From the NCBI GenBank assembly GCA_945897515.1, contig CAMDFO010000029.1:1-52884 (forward strand): a DNA stretch of 52,884 nucleotides, in the 5' to 3' direction. Positions 32,510 to 41,529 of this stretch are shown piece after piece (within the stretch, counting starts at the first letter, position 1; each line of letters starts with the position of its first letter). The position numbers were made by a program, and so were the translations under genes. Under the pieces are notes generated by a model. It had not been told where the DNA came from, did no database searches, and saw only the letters and a list, made by a program, of their open reading frames with translations. Origin of the DNA: Rhodoplanes serenus. Its GTDB lineage: Bacteria > Pseudomonadota > Alphaproteobacteria > Rhizobiales > Xanthobacteraceae.

Positions 32510-33355
32510 ATGAACGTGGTCACCGATCCCGCGGCGCTGCAGGTCACGACCGAAGACATCGAGTATCGCAACTTCGGCGGCGAACCGCTGCTGGCCCGGC
32601 TCTATCGGCCGCAAGGCGCGGGGCCGTTTCCGGCAGTGGTCGGTGTCCACGGCGGCGCCTGGACCAGCGGCGACCGCAACAACAACCAGGCGATCGATGC
32701 GGCGCTGGCGGCCGCAGGCGTCGTGGTGTTGGCGCTGGATTTCCGGCTTGCGCCCAAGGTGCCCTATCCCGCCGGGATAGAAGACGTGAACTTCGGCACC
32801 CGCTGGCTGAAGGCTCATGCTTCCGAGTTCGGCTCGCGCGCCGACTGGGTCGGGATGGTCGCAAGTTCGAGCGGCGCACATCAGGCGCTGCTGAGCACCT
32901 TGCGGCCGCACGATCCGCGATACGCCGCGGCCGATCCCAAGCTGGCGAATGTCGACGCCCAGGTTCCTTACTTCGTGGCGTGCTGGCCGATCTCCGATCC
33001 ACTGGCGCGTTACCGCATGGCGGTGGAGCGCAAAAACGAGCGGCTGATGCAGGCGCATCGCGATTTCTTCGGCAGCGAAGACGCGATGTCCGAGGGCAAT
33101 CCGCAGCTTCTGCTGGATCGCGGCGAGAGCGCCAGTCTGCCGTCGCTGTTGGTTCTTCAGGGCACCAAGGACAACAACGTGACGCCCGATATGGCGGACC
33201 GCTTTTCCGCCGCGTGGCGCGCCCGTGGCGGCCGTGTGCTGCTGGAGACATTCCCCGACCAGCCGCACACCTTCGTCACGCAGGACCCGGCCTCGGCCGC
33301 GTCGCTGCGCGCGATCGAGTTGATCAAGGCATTCGTTCTGCGACGCGGGCTGTAG
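32510..33355 (+). CDS. Alpha/beta hydrolase, HSL-like esterase family
   Basis: 281 residues with the HGGAW oxyanion-hole motif (47-51), a nucleophile elbow in which the first Gly is Ala (ASSSG, S120), an acid near GTKDNNVTPDM and the final His in DQPHTF. It is a cytoplasmic carboxyl-ester hydrolase of the hormone-sensitive-lipase type; the Ala in the elbow is a small departure. Substrate unknown. An acceptable GGAAGGA precedes the ATG. Confidence 0.88.
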   Translation: MNVVTDPAALQVTTEDIEYRNFGGEPLLARLYRPQGAGPFPAVVGVHGGAWTSGDRNNNQAIDAALAAAGVVVLALDFRLAPKVPYPAGIEDVNFGTRWLKAHASEFGSRADWVGMVASSSGAHQALLSTLRPHDPRYAAADPKLANVDAQVPYFVACWPISDPLARYRMAVERKNERLMQAHRDFFGSEDAMSEGNPQLLLDRGESASLPSLLVLQGTKDNNVTPDMADRFSAAWRARGGRVLLETFPDQPHTFVTQDPASAASLRAIELIKAFVLRRGL

Positions 33356-33385
33356 CCACTCCACGCGGGAGCAGCAGTTGCTCGG

Positions 33386-33853
33386 CTACTCCGCCGGTTC
33401 CAGCGCCGGCTGCTTGGTCGTCGCGGGATCGACCGGCGCGGCGCCCGGCCACGTCGCGTTGCTGATGTCGAACACCACATTGTCGGGCCCGCGGAACTTG
33501 ATCTCCCAATGGGAGTGCGGCGACAGGTCTTCCGCCCGGGTGATGTTCGGTGCTCCGAGGCTCTCCAGATGCTCCGTCCAGGAGGCGGGGTCGTCGACCA
33601 CGACGCCGAAATGGTGCAGGCCCTGATAGTCCATGCCGACGCCGGTCTGATCCCTATGAACCCTGAGGAGCGCGATCCCGATATAGCCATCGGTCATCAT
33701 GACGGAGCACGGCCGCGGCGCAACATCCGGATCCGGATTGTTCGGATCGAAGCCATTGCGCCGAACCTCCTTGAACCCGAAGGCCTTCTTGTAGAAGTCC
33801 GCGGTCTTGCCCGGATGCTCGCACGCGATCGCGAGGTGTCTGATCTGAGCCAT
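33386..33853 (-). CDS. VOC-family (glyoxalase/dioxygenase fold) protein
   Basis: 155 residues with the paired beta-alpha-beta-beta-beta modules of the vicinal oxygen chelate fold: IRHLAIACEHPGKTADFYKKAFGF at the start and LHHFGVVVDDPASWTEHLESLGA in the second half. H6 and H80/H81 with a later Glu (WEIKF) are plausible metal ligands. Members are glyoxalases, ring-cleaving dioxygenases or resistance proteins; none can be singled out here. Convergent with the alpha/beta hydrolase gene. Confidence 0.87.
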   Translation of the reverse strand: MAQIRHLAIACEHPGKTADFYKKAFGFKEVRRNGFDPNNPDPDVAPRPCSVMMTDGYIGIALLRVHRDQTGVGMDYQGLHHFGVVVDDPASWTEHLESLGAPNITRAEDLSPHSHWEIKFRGPDNVVFDISNATWPGAAPVDPATTKQPALEPAE

Positions 33854-33932
33854 GGCGTTTCTCCCAATGATGTTGCCGAAACGCTAGTGTGGGGCCGGAA
33901 TCGAGTCAAACCCGTGCGTCACTGCTTCTTGA

Positions 33933-35174
33933 TCACTGCGCGACGGCTTCAAGCACGCCGCCCGACTCGAGCGGACGTTCGGCCGCGGCTGCAAACGCCG
34001 CTGCCAACTCCACGGCGCCCGGCAGTTGCGACGCGCGGTCCATCCGGGCATCGAGCGCAGCATACAGCGCGGAGACCACGGCGGTCCGCCGCGCGATCGG
34101 ATTGCGGTCGTAGCCGCCGCGCTGGAAGAAATTCGAGGTCGGCACCTGCGGACGCATGGCTTCCGGCATGGTCACCAGATCGATGCCGTTGCCGTCCCCG
34201 GTGAAGTTCATCATCTCAAGCTCGGCGCCGGTGAGCGGGGCTGCGTGCCCCTGGCTGACGGCAAATTTTATCGAGTCCACGAGCTTCTGGGTTTGCAGCA
34301 GCGGACCGAGGTCGATGTCGAGCAGCGCCGCATGAACGGCGATGCCGCTCCGCGTGGTCTTGGCAAGCTTGTCATGCTCCACCCAGTGGTACCGAACGCT
34401 TCGGCAGAACGCGATCATGCGCTGCGTCGCCGCGAGCTTCTTCTCCATCGCCTGCTTGGCGTCGCCGGACAATCCGGCGGCCCTGTGCCGGAGCGTCTCG
34501 ATGAAGCGGTCGCCGTGCGCCGCCAGAAGCCCAATGCTGTTGGTGATGAGAAGCTGGTTGTAGCCGACGGCGGGCGAGATCGCGCGCGCCTTGCGGCTTG
34601 GATGCGTCAATCCCGCTTGCACGTCGTAAGCGCCGTTGCCGCCGGTCTCGAACGCATAGATACGTATCGCCTGATCCGCCGTAATCCCCGCCGCCAGCGC
34701 GGCTTTGGCGTAGGCCTGCTTGAACGTCTGTTCGCTGTCCGGCCGCTCCGGCACGAAGCCGTGCCGCTCCGAAGCCGCTGTCAGAACATCGGCCACGACC
34801 GGGATGCGCGGCACCCCGGGGAACGACGGCAGGCGAGGGCGACGCGGCTTCGATCCGGTGTAGAGCGGCGGCTGGGTCAGCACATAGTCTTCGAGCTGGA
34901 TCGGCACGTTGTGGCCGCGCTTGGCGATCCGAATCCGCCGCTTGTCGACGACCGATTGCCAGTACGCTTCGGCTTCCTTCTCGTATTTTTCATAACTCTG
35001 GCGCGGCGCGGCCGGCTTGGCTTTGCCTTGAACCGCAGACTTTGCTGCTGGTTTGCTGGCAGCGCCATGAACGGCCGACGGCGGGCTTGCGATCAGCAAA
35101 CCCGCCGCCAGAACACAACTCGACCAAGCCGATCCGCGACCGGTGGCAAAACCGAATGGCGGCGTGCGCCTCAC
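33933..35174 (-). CDS. Exported protein of unknown function with a lysozyme-like motif
   Basis: 413 residues. A signal-peptide-like stretch (SSCVLAAGLLIASPPSAVHGA) is followed by a Lys/Ala/Pro-rich linker and a domain from about residue 110. In it IRIYAFETGGNGAYDVQAG and AISPAVGYNQLL resemble the E...G-x-x-Q layout of lytic transglycosylases, though no full family match is claimed. The start is GTG 35174, giving a four-base overlap (GTGA) with the stop of the molybdenum hydroxylase gene; ATG 35204 would overlap by 34 bases. The coupling to an oxidoreductase gene is odd. Confidence 0.7.
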   Translation of the reverse strand: MRRTPPFGFATGRGSAWSSCVLAAGLLIASPPSAVHGAASKPAAKSAVQGKAKPAAPRQSYEKYEKEAEAYWQSVVDKRRIRIAKRGHNVPIQLEDYVLTQPPLYTGSKPRRPRLPSFPGVPRIPVVADVLTAASERHGFVPERPDSEQTFKQAYAKAALAAGITADQAIRIYAFETGGNGAYDVQAGLTHPSRKARAISPAVGYNQLLITNSIGLLAAHGDRFIETLRHRAAGLSGDAKQAMEKKLAATQRMIAFCRSVRYHWVEHDKLAKTTRSGIAVHAALLDIDLGPLLQTQKLVDSIKFAVSQGHAAPLTGAELEMMNFTGDGNGIDLVTMPEAMRPQVPTSNFFQRGGYDRNPIARRTAVVSALYAALDARMDRASQLPGAVELAAAFAAAAERPLESGGVLEAVAQ

Positions 35175-37492
35175 CCCGTCTTCCCATTCCCGATCGCGCG
35201 CCACACCACCTCCGGCGTTGCCGGCATCTCGATGTGCCGCACGCCGAACTCGGAGAGTGCGTCGACCAGCGCGTTCGCCACCGCCGGCATCGCGCCGACG
35301 CAGCCGGCTTCGCCCGCGCCCTTGACGCCGAGCGGATTGGTCTTGGTCGGCACCGGGTTGGCCTTGACCTCCACGGCGCAGAAATCCCTGGCGCGCGGCA
35401 TGCCGTAGTCCATGAACGAGCCGGTGACGAGCTGGCCCTCGGCGTCGAACCGGATGTCCTCTTTCAGGATCTGGCCGACGCCCATCGCCACGCCGCCGAC
35501 GATCTGGCCCTTGAGCAGCAGCGGGTTCATCACGGTGCCGACGTCGTCCACCACGTTGTAGCGGACCAGGTCGACGTGGCCGGTGTCCGGGTCGATCTCG
35601 ACCTCGCAGACGTGCACGCCGTTCGGAAAATTCTCCACGTCGGCCTTGTAGACCGCGGTGGCGTACAGGCCGGCCTCCATGTCCTTCGGCAGCTTGGCCG
35701 GATTGAAGGAGTCGCGGGCCACGTCCTGCATGGTCATGGTCTGGTTGGTCTTGGTGCTGGAGAAAAGGCCCTCGTTGAAATTGAGGTCCGCGACATCGAC
35801 CTTCAGATTGTGCGCGGCGATCGCCTTGGCCTTGGCGATGACCTTTTCGCCGGCGTTGTGGAACGCCGCGCCCGACATGGTGGCCGAGCGCGAGCCGCCG
35901 GTGCCTTCGCCGAAGAACACCTTGTCGGTGTCGCCCTGGATGTACTCGATGTCGTTCGGATGAACGCCGAGCTTGTCGGCGACCACCTGCTTGAACGTGG
36001 TCTCGTGACCCTGGCCCTGGTTGATGCTGCCAGAAAAAATCTGGACCGTGCCGCCGCGATCGAAGCGGATTTCGGCGCCCTCGAAGCTTGCGGCGGCGGC
36101 GCGCTCGATGGTGTTGGACATGCCGAGCCCGCGCAGCTTGCCGTTCTTCTTGGATTCCGCCCTGCGCTTCTCGAAGCCGGCGACGTCGGCCATCTTGAGC
36201 GCGAGGTCCATGCCCTTCTCGAACTCACCGCAATCGTAGGTGAAGGTGAGGCTGGTCTTGAACGGCATCGCTTCGGGCGCGATGTAGTTCTTCCGCCGCA
36301 GCTCCATCGGGTCCATCTTCAGTTCGGCCGCCGCGACATCGACCATGCGCTCGATCACATAGGCGGCTTCCGGCCGGCCGTTGCCGCGATACGGCCGCAT
36401 CGGATGGGTGTGCGTGAACACCGCCGTCGATTCCACATACATCGCGGGCGTGCGGTAGACGCCGGCCAGCGTGCCGAGGTTGCCGGTGTAGGCCTGGAAG
36501 CCGGATTGCAGATAGGCGCCGGCGTTGACCGTGGACGTGACGCGGAACGCCAGGAAGGTGCCGTCCTTGTCGAGCGCCAACTCGGCGTCGACGACGTTGT
36601 CGCGAGCCTGCGCGTCGCTCAGGAAGGCCTCGGAGCGCGTGCTCATCCATTTCACCGGCCGGCCGGTCACCTTGGAGCCGAGCAGGACCAGCGGCACTTC
36701 GTTGTAGATCGCCGACTTCATGCCGAAGCTGCCGCCGATATCGGGCGCAACCACACGCACCTTGTGCTCGGGCACCTTCAGCACGAGCTTGGCGAGTTCC
36801 GCGCGAAACGGATGCGCGCGCTGCAGCGTGGTGTAGATCGTGTAGCTGTCGGTGATGGCGTTGTAGTCGCCGACCGAGCCGCGCGGCTCCATCGAAGCCG
36901 TGGTCACGCGGTTGATGACGAGGTGCTGTTTGATCACATGCGCGGCGCCGGCGAAGGCCGCCTCGGTCTTCGCCTTGTCACCGTGGATCGCGGTGAAGCA
37001 GATGTTGTCCTTGCAGTCGTCCCAGACCAGCGGTGCGCCGGGCTTGGCGGCTTCGGCGGTGGCGATGATGGCGGGCAGGGTCTCGTAGTCGACCTCGATC
37101 AGTTCGGCAGCGTCCATCGCCTGGGCCTTGGTCTCGGCCACCACGAAGGCCACGTAGTCGCCGACCCAGCGCACCCGGTCCTTCACCAGGGCCGGATAGC
37201 GCGGCTTGTAGTTCGGCGAGCCGTCGCGCCGCTTGTGGGTGGCGGGCACCGGCAGGTCGCCCCATTTCGACGCGATCCAGTCGTCGCCGGTCAGCACCGC
37301 CAGCACGCCGGGCGCCGCCTTGGCTGCCGCGGTGTCGATCTTGCGGATTTTGGCGTGCGCATGGGGCGAGCGCAGCACGGTGCCGAAGGCCATGCCCGGA
37401 AGCACGATGTCATCCACATACCGCCCGCCGCCTCGCAGAAGCCTTGGATCCTCGAAGCGAGGGACGCCCTGACCAATTGCAAATTCACCCAT
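35171..37492 (-). CDS. Molybdenum hydroxylase large subunit (CoxL/XdhB-like)
   Basis: 773 residues, full length for the molybdopterin subunit of the xanthine dehydrogenase/carbon monoxide dehydrogenase family. Seen are GGSFGMK (253-259), the active-site loop PYRGNGRPEA (367-376, not the AYXCSFR of true CO dehydrogenase), GTGGSRSAT and GVKGAGEAG (722-730, catalytic Glu728). It has no Tat leader, so cytoplasmic. The usual medium (FAD) and small (Fe-S) subunits are not in this window, making it an orphan. Aldehyde or aromatic/heterocycle hydroxylation is likely. Confidence 0.9.
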   Translation of the reverse strand: MGEFAIGQGVPRFEDPRLLRGGGRYVDDIVLPGMAFGTVLRSPHAHAKIRKIDTAAAKAAPGVLAVLTGDDWIASKWGDLPVPATHKRRDGSPNYKPRYPALVKDRVRWVGDYVAFVVAETKAQAMDAAELIEVDYETLPAIIATAEAAKPGAPLVWDDCKDNICFTAIHGDKAKTEAAFAGAAHVIKQHLVINRVTTASMEPRGSVGDYNAITDSYTIYTTLQRAHPFRAELAKLVLKVPEHKVRVVAPDIGGSFGMKSAIYNEVPLVLLGSKVTGRPVKWMSTRSEAFLSDAQARDNVVDAELALDKDGTFLAFRVTSTVNAGAYLQSGFQAYTGNLGTLAGVYRTPAMYVESTAVFTHTHPMRPYRGNGRPEAAYVIERMVDVAAAELKMDPMELRRKNYIAPEAMPFKTSLTFTYDCGEFEKGMDLALKMADVAGFEKRRAESKKNGKLRGLGMSNTIERAAAASFEGAEIRFDRGGTVQIFSGSINQGQGHETTFKQVVADKLGVHPNDIEYIQGDTDKVFFGEGTGGSRSATMSGAAFHNAGEKVIAKAKAIAAHNLKVDVADLNFNEGLFSSTKTNQTMTMQDVARDSFNPAKLPKDMEAGLYATAVYKADVENFPNGVHVCEVEIDPDTGHVDLVRYNVVDDVGTVMNPLLLKGQIVGGVAMGVGQILKEDIRFDAEGQLVTGSFMDYGMPRARDFCAVEVKANPVPTKTNPLGVKGAGEAGCVGAMPAVANALVDALSEFGVRHIEMPATPEVVWRAIGNGKTG

Positions 37493-37707
37493 TGCGGTCC
37501 TCGAAATTAATCGGCAATCGCCGGAAATGATGCACCGGGGCGGGTCTTTAGCACAGACCGAAGGGTTTGCTTAGCCTTTGGGATAACGCGACTTTGCCAA
37601 GGCTTGACCCGCCCCCGGCCGTCCATTCTTATCGACCTCGAACCTGCGGTAACAGCAGGGAGGGAATGCCGCGCGGTATCGTCGGCGCGGCGCAACGGGA
37701 GGATGCT

Positions 37708-39675
37708 GTGGCGATCGACGCCACCGCTGCGGCGGACACGTTTCCCAAGCTTCTGGTCCACAATGCCCGCGTGCGCGCCGACCGGCCGGCACTGCGGCAC
37801 AAGGACCTCGGCATCTGGCAGACCTGGACCTGGGCGGATTTGCTGGACGAAGTCCGCGCCTATGCCGTGGGATTGCACCGCCTTGGCCTGAAGCGGGGCG
37901 ACACCATTGCAATCGTCGGCGCCAACCGGCCGCGCATCTACGGCTCGGTGATGGCGGCGCAGATGCTCGGCGCGGTCCCGGTGCCGGTCTATGCCGACGC
38001 GGTGGCCGACGAACTCGCCTATGTGCTGGCCCATGCCGAGGTGCGGTTCGCCGCGGTCGAAGACCAGGAGCAGGTCGACAAGATCGTGTCGGTGGCGGAG
38101 CGCCTGCCGAAGCTCGAAACCATGGTCTACGACGAGTTGAAGGGGCTGCGCGACTACGACCACGCCAAGCTGCGCGCCATCGACGACGTGATCGCCGACG
38201 GCCGCACCGCGCTGGCCAACGATCCCAAGGTCGCGGAATGGCTCGACAACGAGATCGCGGCCGGCAAGGGCAGCGATATCTCGATCATCCTCTACACCTC
38301 CGGCACCACCGGACAATCCAAGGGCGTGGTCCTGAGCGCGAAGGGCTGCATCGACGCCGCCCGCGACACCGTGGCGTTCGACAAGCTCACCGACCAGGAC
38401 GAGGCGCTGGCCTATCTGCCGATCGCCTGGGTTGGCGACCACTACCTCAATTACGCGCAGCAACTGGTGGCCGGGTTCTGCACCGCCTGCCCGGAGCACG
38501 GCGAAACTGCGATGCAGGATCTGCGCGAGATCGGGCCGACCTTCTACTTCGCGCCGCCGCGAACCTTCGAGACCATGCTCACCCGTGTCATGATCCGCAT
38601 GGAGGACGCCAGCTTCATCAAGCGCAAGCTGTTCCACTATTTCATCGGCGTGGCGCGCCGCTACGGCGAGGCGATCCTCAACGGCCAGCCGGTGCCGGTG
38701 CAGGGCCGGCTGCTCTATCGGCTGGGCCAGTTCCTGGTCTATGCGCCGCTGAAGAACGTGCTCGGCCTGTCGCGGGTGCGGGTCGCCTACACCGCCGGCG
38801 AGGCGATCGGGCCGGACCTGTTCTCGTTCTATCGTTCGCTCGGGATGAACCTGAAGCAGCTCTACGGCCAGACCGAAGCGTTCCTCTACGTCACCTGCCA
38901 GCCGGACGGGCAGATCTACTCCGACACCGTCGGCCCGGCTGCGCCCAATGTCGATATCCGCATCGCGGACTCCGGTGAGGTGCTGTTCAAGTCGCCGGGC
39001 ATGTTCGTCGGCTATTTCAAGGATGACGCCAAGACCAAGGAAGCGATGACGTCCGACGGTTATGTGAAGACCGGCGATGCCGGCTTCTTCGACCAGAAGA
39101 CCGGACATCTGAAGATCATCGACCGCGCCAAGGACGTCGGCAAGCTGAACGACGGCACGCTGTTCCCGCCGAAATATATCGAGAACAAGCTGAAGTTCTT
39201 TCCCAACATCCGCGAGGCGGTCGCCTATGGCGACAAGCGCGACTTCGTTGCGGTCATGCTCAACATCGACCTCACGGCGGTGGGAAGCTGGGCCGAGCGC
39301 AACAACGTGGTGTACGGCTCCTACCAGGAGCTTGCCGGGCATCCACTGGTCTACGACATGGTTGCGCGGCACGTCGAGGAGACCAACCGCGCGCTCGCGG
39401 CCGACAAGATGACGGCGGGGGCGCAGATCAGGCGGTTCCTGATCCTGCACAAGGAGCTCGACGCCGACGACGGTGAACTGACCCGCACCCAGAAGGTCCG
39501 CCGCGGCTTCATCGCCGAGCGTTACGACCCGCTGATCAAGGCGCTGTACGACGGGTCGGCCGAGGCCGACATCTCGACCGAGGTGACGTTCGAGGACGGC
39601 CGCAAGGGCAACCTGTCCGCCCGCGTGAAAATCCGCGACGTGACGACGGTGCCGACGCTGGAGAAGGCGGCATGA
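37708..39675 (+). CDS. Long-chain-type acyl-CoA synthetase (AMP-binding)
   Basis: 655 residues of the ANL superfamily. The P-loop-like LYTSGTTGQSKGV (TSGTTG at 197-202), LYGQTEAFLYVT and YVKTGDAGFFDQKTGHLKIIDRAKD mark the ATP/AMP site and hinge. It activates a carboxylic acid to its CoA ester. GTG 37708 has GGGAGG five bases upstream; ATG 37666 with AGGGA is a second option. The ATPase gene of a branched-chain-type importer overlaps its end by four bases, so the ligase likely activates what the transporter brings in. Confidence 0.92.
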   Translation: MAIDATAAADTFPKLLVHNARVRADRPALRHKDLGIWQTWTWADLLDEVRAYAVGLHRLGLKRGDTIAIVGANRPRIYGSVMAAQMLGAVPVPVYADAVADELAYVLAHAEVRFAAVEDQEQVDKIVSVAERLPKLETMVYDELKGLRDYDHAKLRAIDDVIADGRTALANDPKVAEWLDNEIAAGKGSDISIILYTSGTTGQSKGVVLSAKGCIDAARDTVAFDKLTDQDEALAYLPIAWVGDHYLNYAQQLVAGFCTACPEHGETAMQDLREIGPTFYFAPPRTFETMLTRVMIRMEDASFIKRKLFHYFIGVARRYGEAILNGQPVPVQGRLLYRLGQFLVYAPLKNVLGLSRVRVAYTAGEAIGPDLFSFYRSLGMNLKQLYGQTEAFLYVTCQPDGQIYSDTVGPAAPNVDIRIADSGEVLFKSPGMFVGYFKDDAKTKEAMTSDGYVKTGDAGFFDQKTGHLKIIDRAKDVGKLNDGTLFPPKYIENKLKFFPNIREAVAYGDKRDFVAVMLNIDLTAVGSWAERNNVVYGSYQELAGHPLVYDMVARHVEETNRALAADKMTAGAQIRRFLILHKELDADDGELTRTQKVRRGFIAERYDPLIKALYDGSAEADISTEVTFEDGRKGNLSARVKIRDVTTVPTLEKAA

Positions 39676-40472
39676 GAGCCCCGGCCGCCAGCGACATTGC
39701 CGCCGGCGAGGCCATCCTCTCGGTCAAGAACGTTTCGCTGGCGTTTGGCGGCGTCAAAGCCATCAATGACGTATCCTTCGACATCAAGAAGGGCGAAATC
39801 CGCGCCATCATCGGCCCCAACGGCGCGGGCAAGACCTCGATGCTCAACGTCATCAACGGCTTCTATCATCCGCAGCACGGCCAGATCACCTTCAAGGGTC
39901 GGACACGCCAGGCCATGCGGCCCTACGAGGCGGCGCGCGGCGGCATCGCGCGTACATTTCAAAACGTCGCGCTGTTCAAGGGCATGAGTGCGCTCGACAA
40001 CATCATGGCCGGCCGCACGCTGAAGATGCGCCGGGGTTTCCTCTGGCAGATGCTGCGCATCGGCCCTGCGCTCACGGAGGAGATCGCGCATCGAAGGCGC
40101 GTCGAGGAGATCATCGACTTCCTCGAAATCCAGGCGATCCGCAAGATTCAAGTGGCGCGGCTGCCCTACGGCCTGCAGAAGCGCGTCGAGCTCGGCCGTG
40201 CGCTCGCCATGGAGCCGGACCTGTTGCTGCTCGACGAACCGATGGCCGGCATGAACCTTGAGGAAAAGGAGGACATGTCGCGCTTCATCATCGACGTCAA
40301 CGATCACTACGGCACCACCATCGCGCTGATCGAGCATGACATGGGCGTGGTGATGGACCTGTCGGATCGCGTCGTGGTGCTCGACCACGGCGTCAAGATT
40401 GCCGACGGCACGCCGGACGAGGTGAAGAGCAACCAGGCGGTGATCGACGCCTATCTCGGGGTGGCGCATTGA
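39672..40472 (+). CDS. Branched-chain-type ABC transporter ATPase (LivG-like)
   Basis: 266 residues. Walker A GPNGAGKTS (48-56), signature LPYGLQK (164-170), Walker B LLLLDEP (184-190) and the switch His in EHDMGVVMDLSD are intact. The insertion around ALDNIMAGRTLKMRRGFLWQ and the ending ANVDEVKSN-type tail are of the LivG group. It powers uptake of branched amino acids or, in related operons, aromatic and dicarboxylic acids. ATG overlaps the ligase stop (ATGA). Confidence 0.94.
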   Translation: MRAPAASDIAAGEAILSVKNVSLAFGGVKAINDVSFDIKKGEIRAIIGPNGAGKTSMLNVINGFYHPQHGQITFKGRTRQAMRPYEAARGGIARTFQNVALFKGMSALDNIMAGRTLKMRRGFLWQMLRIGPALTEEIAHRRRVEEIIDFLEIQAIRKIQVARLPYGLQKRVELGRALAMEPDLLLLDEPMAGMNLEEKEDMSRFIIDVNDHYGTTIALIEHDMGVVMDLSDRVVVLDHGVKIADGTPDEVKSNQAVIDAYLGVAH

Positions 40473-40482
40473 GGAACATCGC

Positions 40483-41412
40483 GTGATCCTTCTCGGCCAG
40501 ATCCTGGAGGTGTTGATCAGCGGGCTGTTGTCCGGCGTGCTCTATTCGCTCGTCGCGCTCGGCTTTGTGCTGATCTACAAGGCCTCCGGGGTGTTCAATT
40601 TCGCGCAGGGCGCGATGGTGCTGCTCGCCGGCCTCGCGCTGGTGCGATCGCTCGATTTCGTCGCCGCCCAGGGCTTTCCGATGTGGACGGCGATCATTCT
40701 CGGTCTGACCTTCGCCGCCGCGGTGATGACGCTGTCGGCCTATGTTATCGAACGCTTCGTGCTTGGGCCGCTGGTCAACCAGGACGGGCTGACGCTGTTC
40801 ATGTCGACGATTGGCGTGACCTTCGTGCTGGAGGGCCTCGCCCAGATGGTGTTCGGCGCGGAGATCTATCCGCTCAAGCTGTTTCCGACCGATGCGTGGT
40901 TTCTGGCCGAGAGCATTTTCCCCGGCGGCATCCTGCTCAACAAGCTCGACGTCTGGGGCGGCTTGATCGCTGGCGTGCTGGTTGCGGGTCTTGCGGTCTT
41001 CTTCCAGCGCACCAAGACCGGCCGCGCGTTGCGCGCCGTCGCCGACGACCACTCCGCCGCGCAGTCGGTCGGCATTCCGATTTCCTGGATCTGGTTCGTG
41101 GTGTGGCTGGTCGCAGGACTCGTGGCGCTGGTCGCGGCCACCGTCTGGGGCACCAAGCTCGGTGTGCAGTTCTCCATCACGTTTCTCGCGCTCAAGGCGC
41201 TGCCGGTGCTGATCATAGGCGGCTTCACCTCGGTGCCGGGCGCCATCATCGGCGGCCTGATCATCGGAGCCGGCGAGAAGCTCGCAGAGGTCTATCTCGG
41301 ACCGTTCATGGGCGGCGGCATCGAATACTGGTTCGGCTACGTGCTGGCGCTGGTCGTGCTGATGTTCCGGCCGCAGGGCCTGTTCGGCGAACGCATCATC
41401 GAGCGGGTGTAA
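40483..41412 (+). CDS. Branched-chain-type ABC transporter permease (LivH-like)
   Basis: 309 residues, about eight membrane segments. The early GLLSGVLYSLVALGFVLIYK, then FAQGAMVLLAG and, near the end, GGFTSVPGAIIGGLIIGAGEKL are the LivH hallmarks. GTG start with GAGGA close upstream, ten bases after the ATPase stop. Pairs with the LivM-like permease. Confidence 0.94.
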   Translation: MILLGQILEVLISGLLSGVLYSLVALGFVLIYKASGVFNFAQGAMVLLAGLALVRSLDFVAAQGFPMWTAIILGLTFAAAVMTLSAYVIERFVLGPLVNQDGLTLFMSTIGVTFVLEGLAQMVFGAEIYPLKLFPTDAWFLAESIFPGGILLNKLDVWGGLIAGVLVAGLAVFFQRTKTGRALRAVADDHSAAQSVGIPISWIWFVVWLVAGLVALVAATVWGTKLGVQFSITFLALKALPVLIIGGFTSVPGAIIGGLIIGAGEKLAEVYLGPFMGGGIEYWFGYVLALVVLMFRPQGLFGERIIERV

Positions 41413-41414
41413 AA

Positions 41415-41500
41415 TGGCGAATGGCGAATGGCGAGTAGCGAATAGGAACGGGCGCAATCCCCGCCTGCCATTCGCCATTCGCCATTCGCCATTCGCGATC
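41415..41500. repeat. Inverted pair of heptamer arrays between livH and livM
   Basis: Left: three and a half copies of ATGGCGA, the last degenerated to GTAGCGA. Right: four copies of the complement GCCATTC followed by a degenerate one. A 30-bp spacer separates them, so the transcript can fold into a long hairpin. It is followed closely by the GGGGAGAA ribosome site of livM. Confidence 0.88.
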
Positions 41501-41529
41501 CGCCAAATCTCGCCCCGGGGAGAATAGCC

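Noticed and set aside
35171..37492. Carbon monoxide dehydrogenase CoxL
   Set aside because: The active-site loop is PYRGNGRPEA, not the AYXCSFR of true CO dehydrogenase, and CoxM and CoxS are not adjacent.
41415..41500. Heptamer arrays considered as a CRISPR array
   Set aside because: The repeats are seven bases long without unique spacers and are inverted; no cas gene is nearby.
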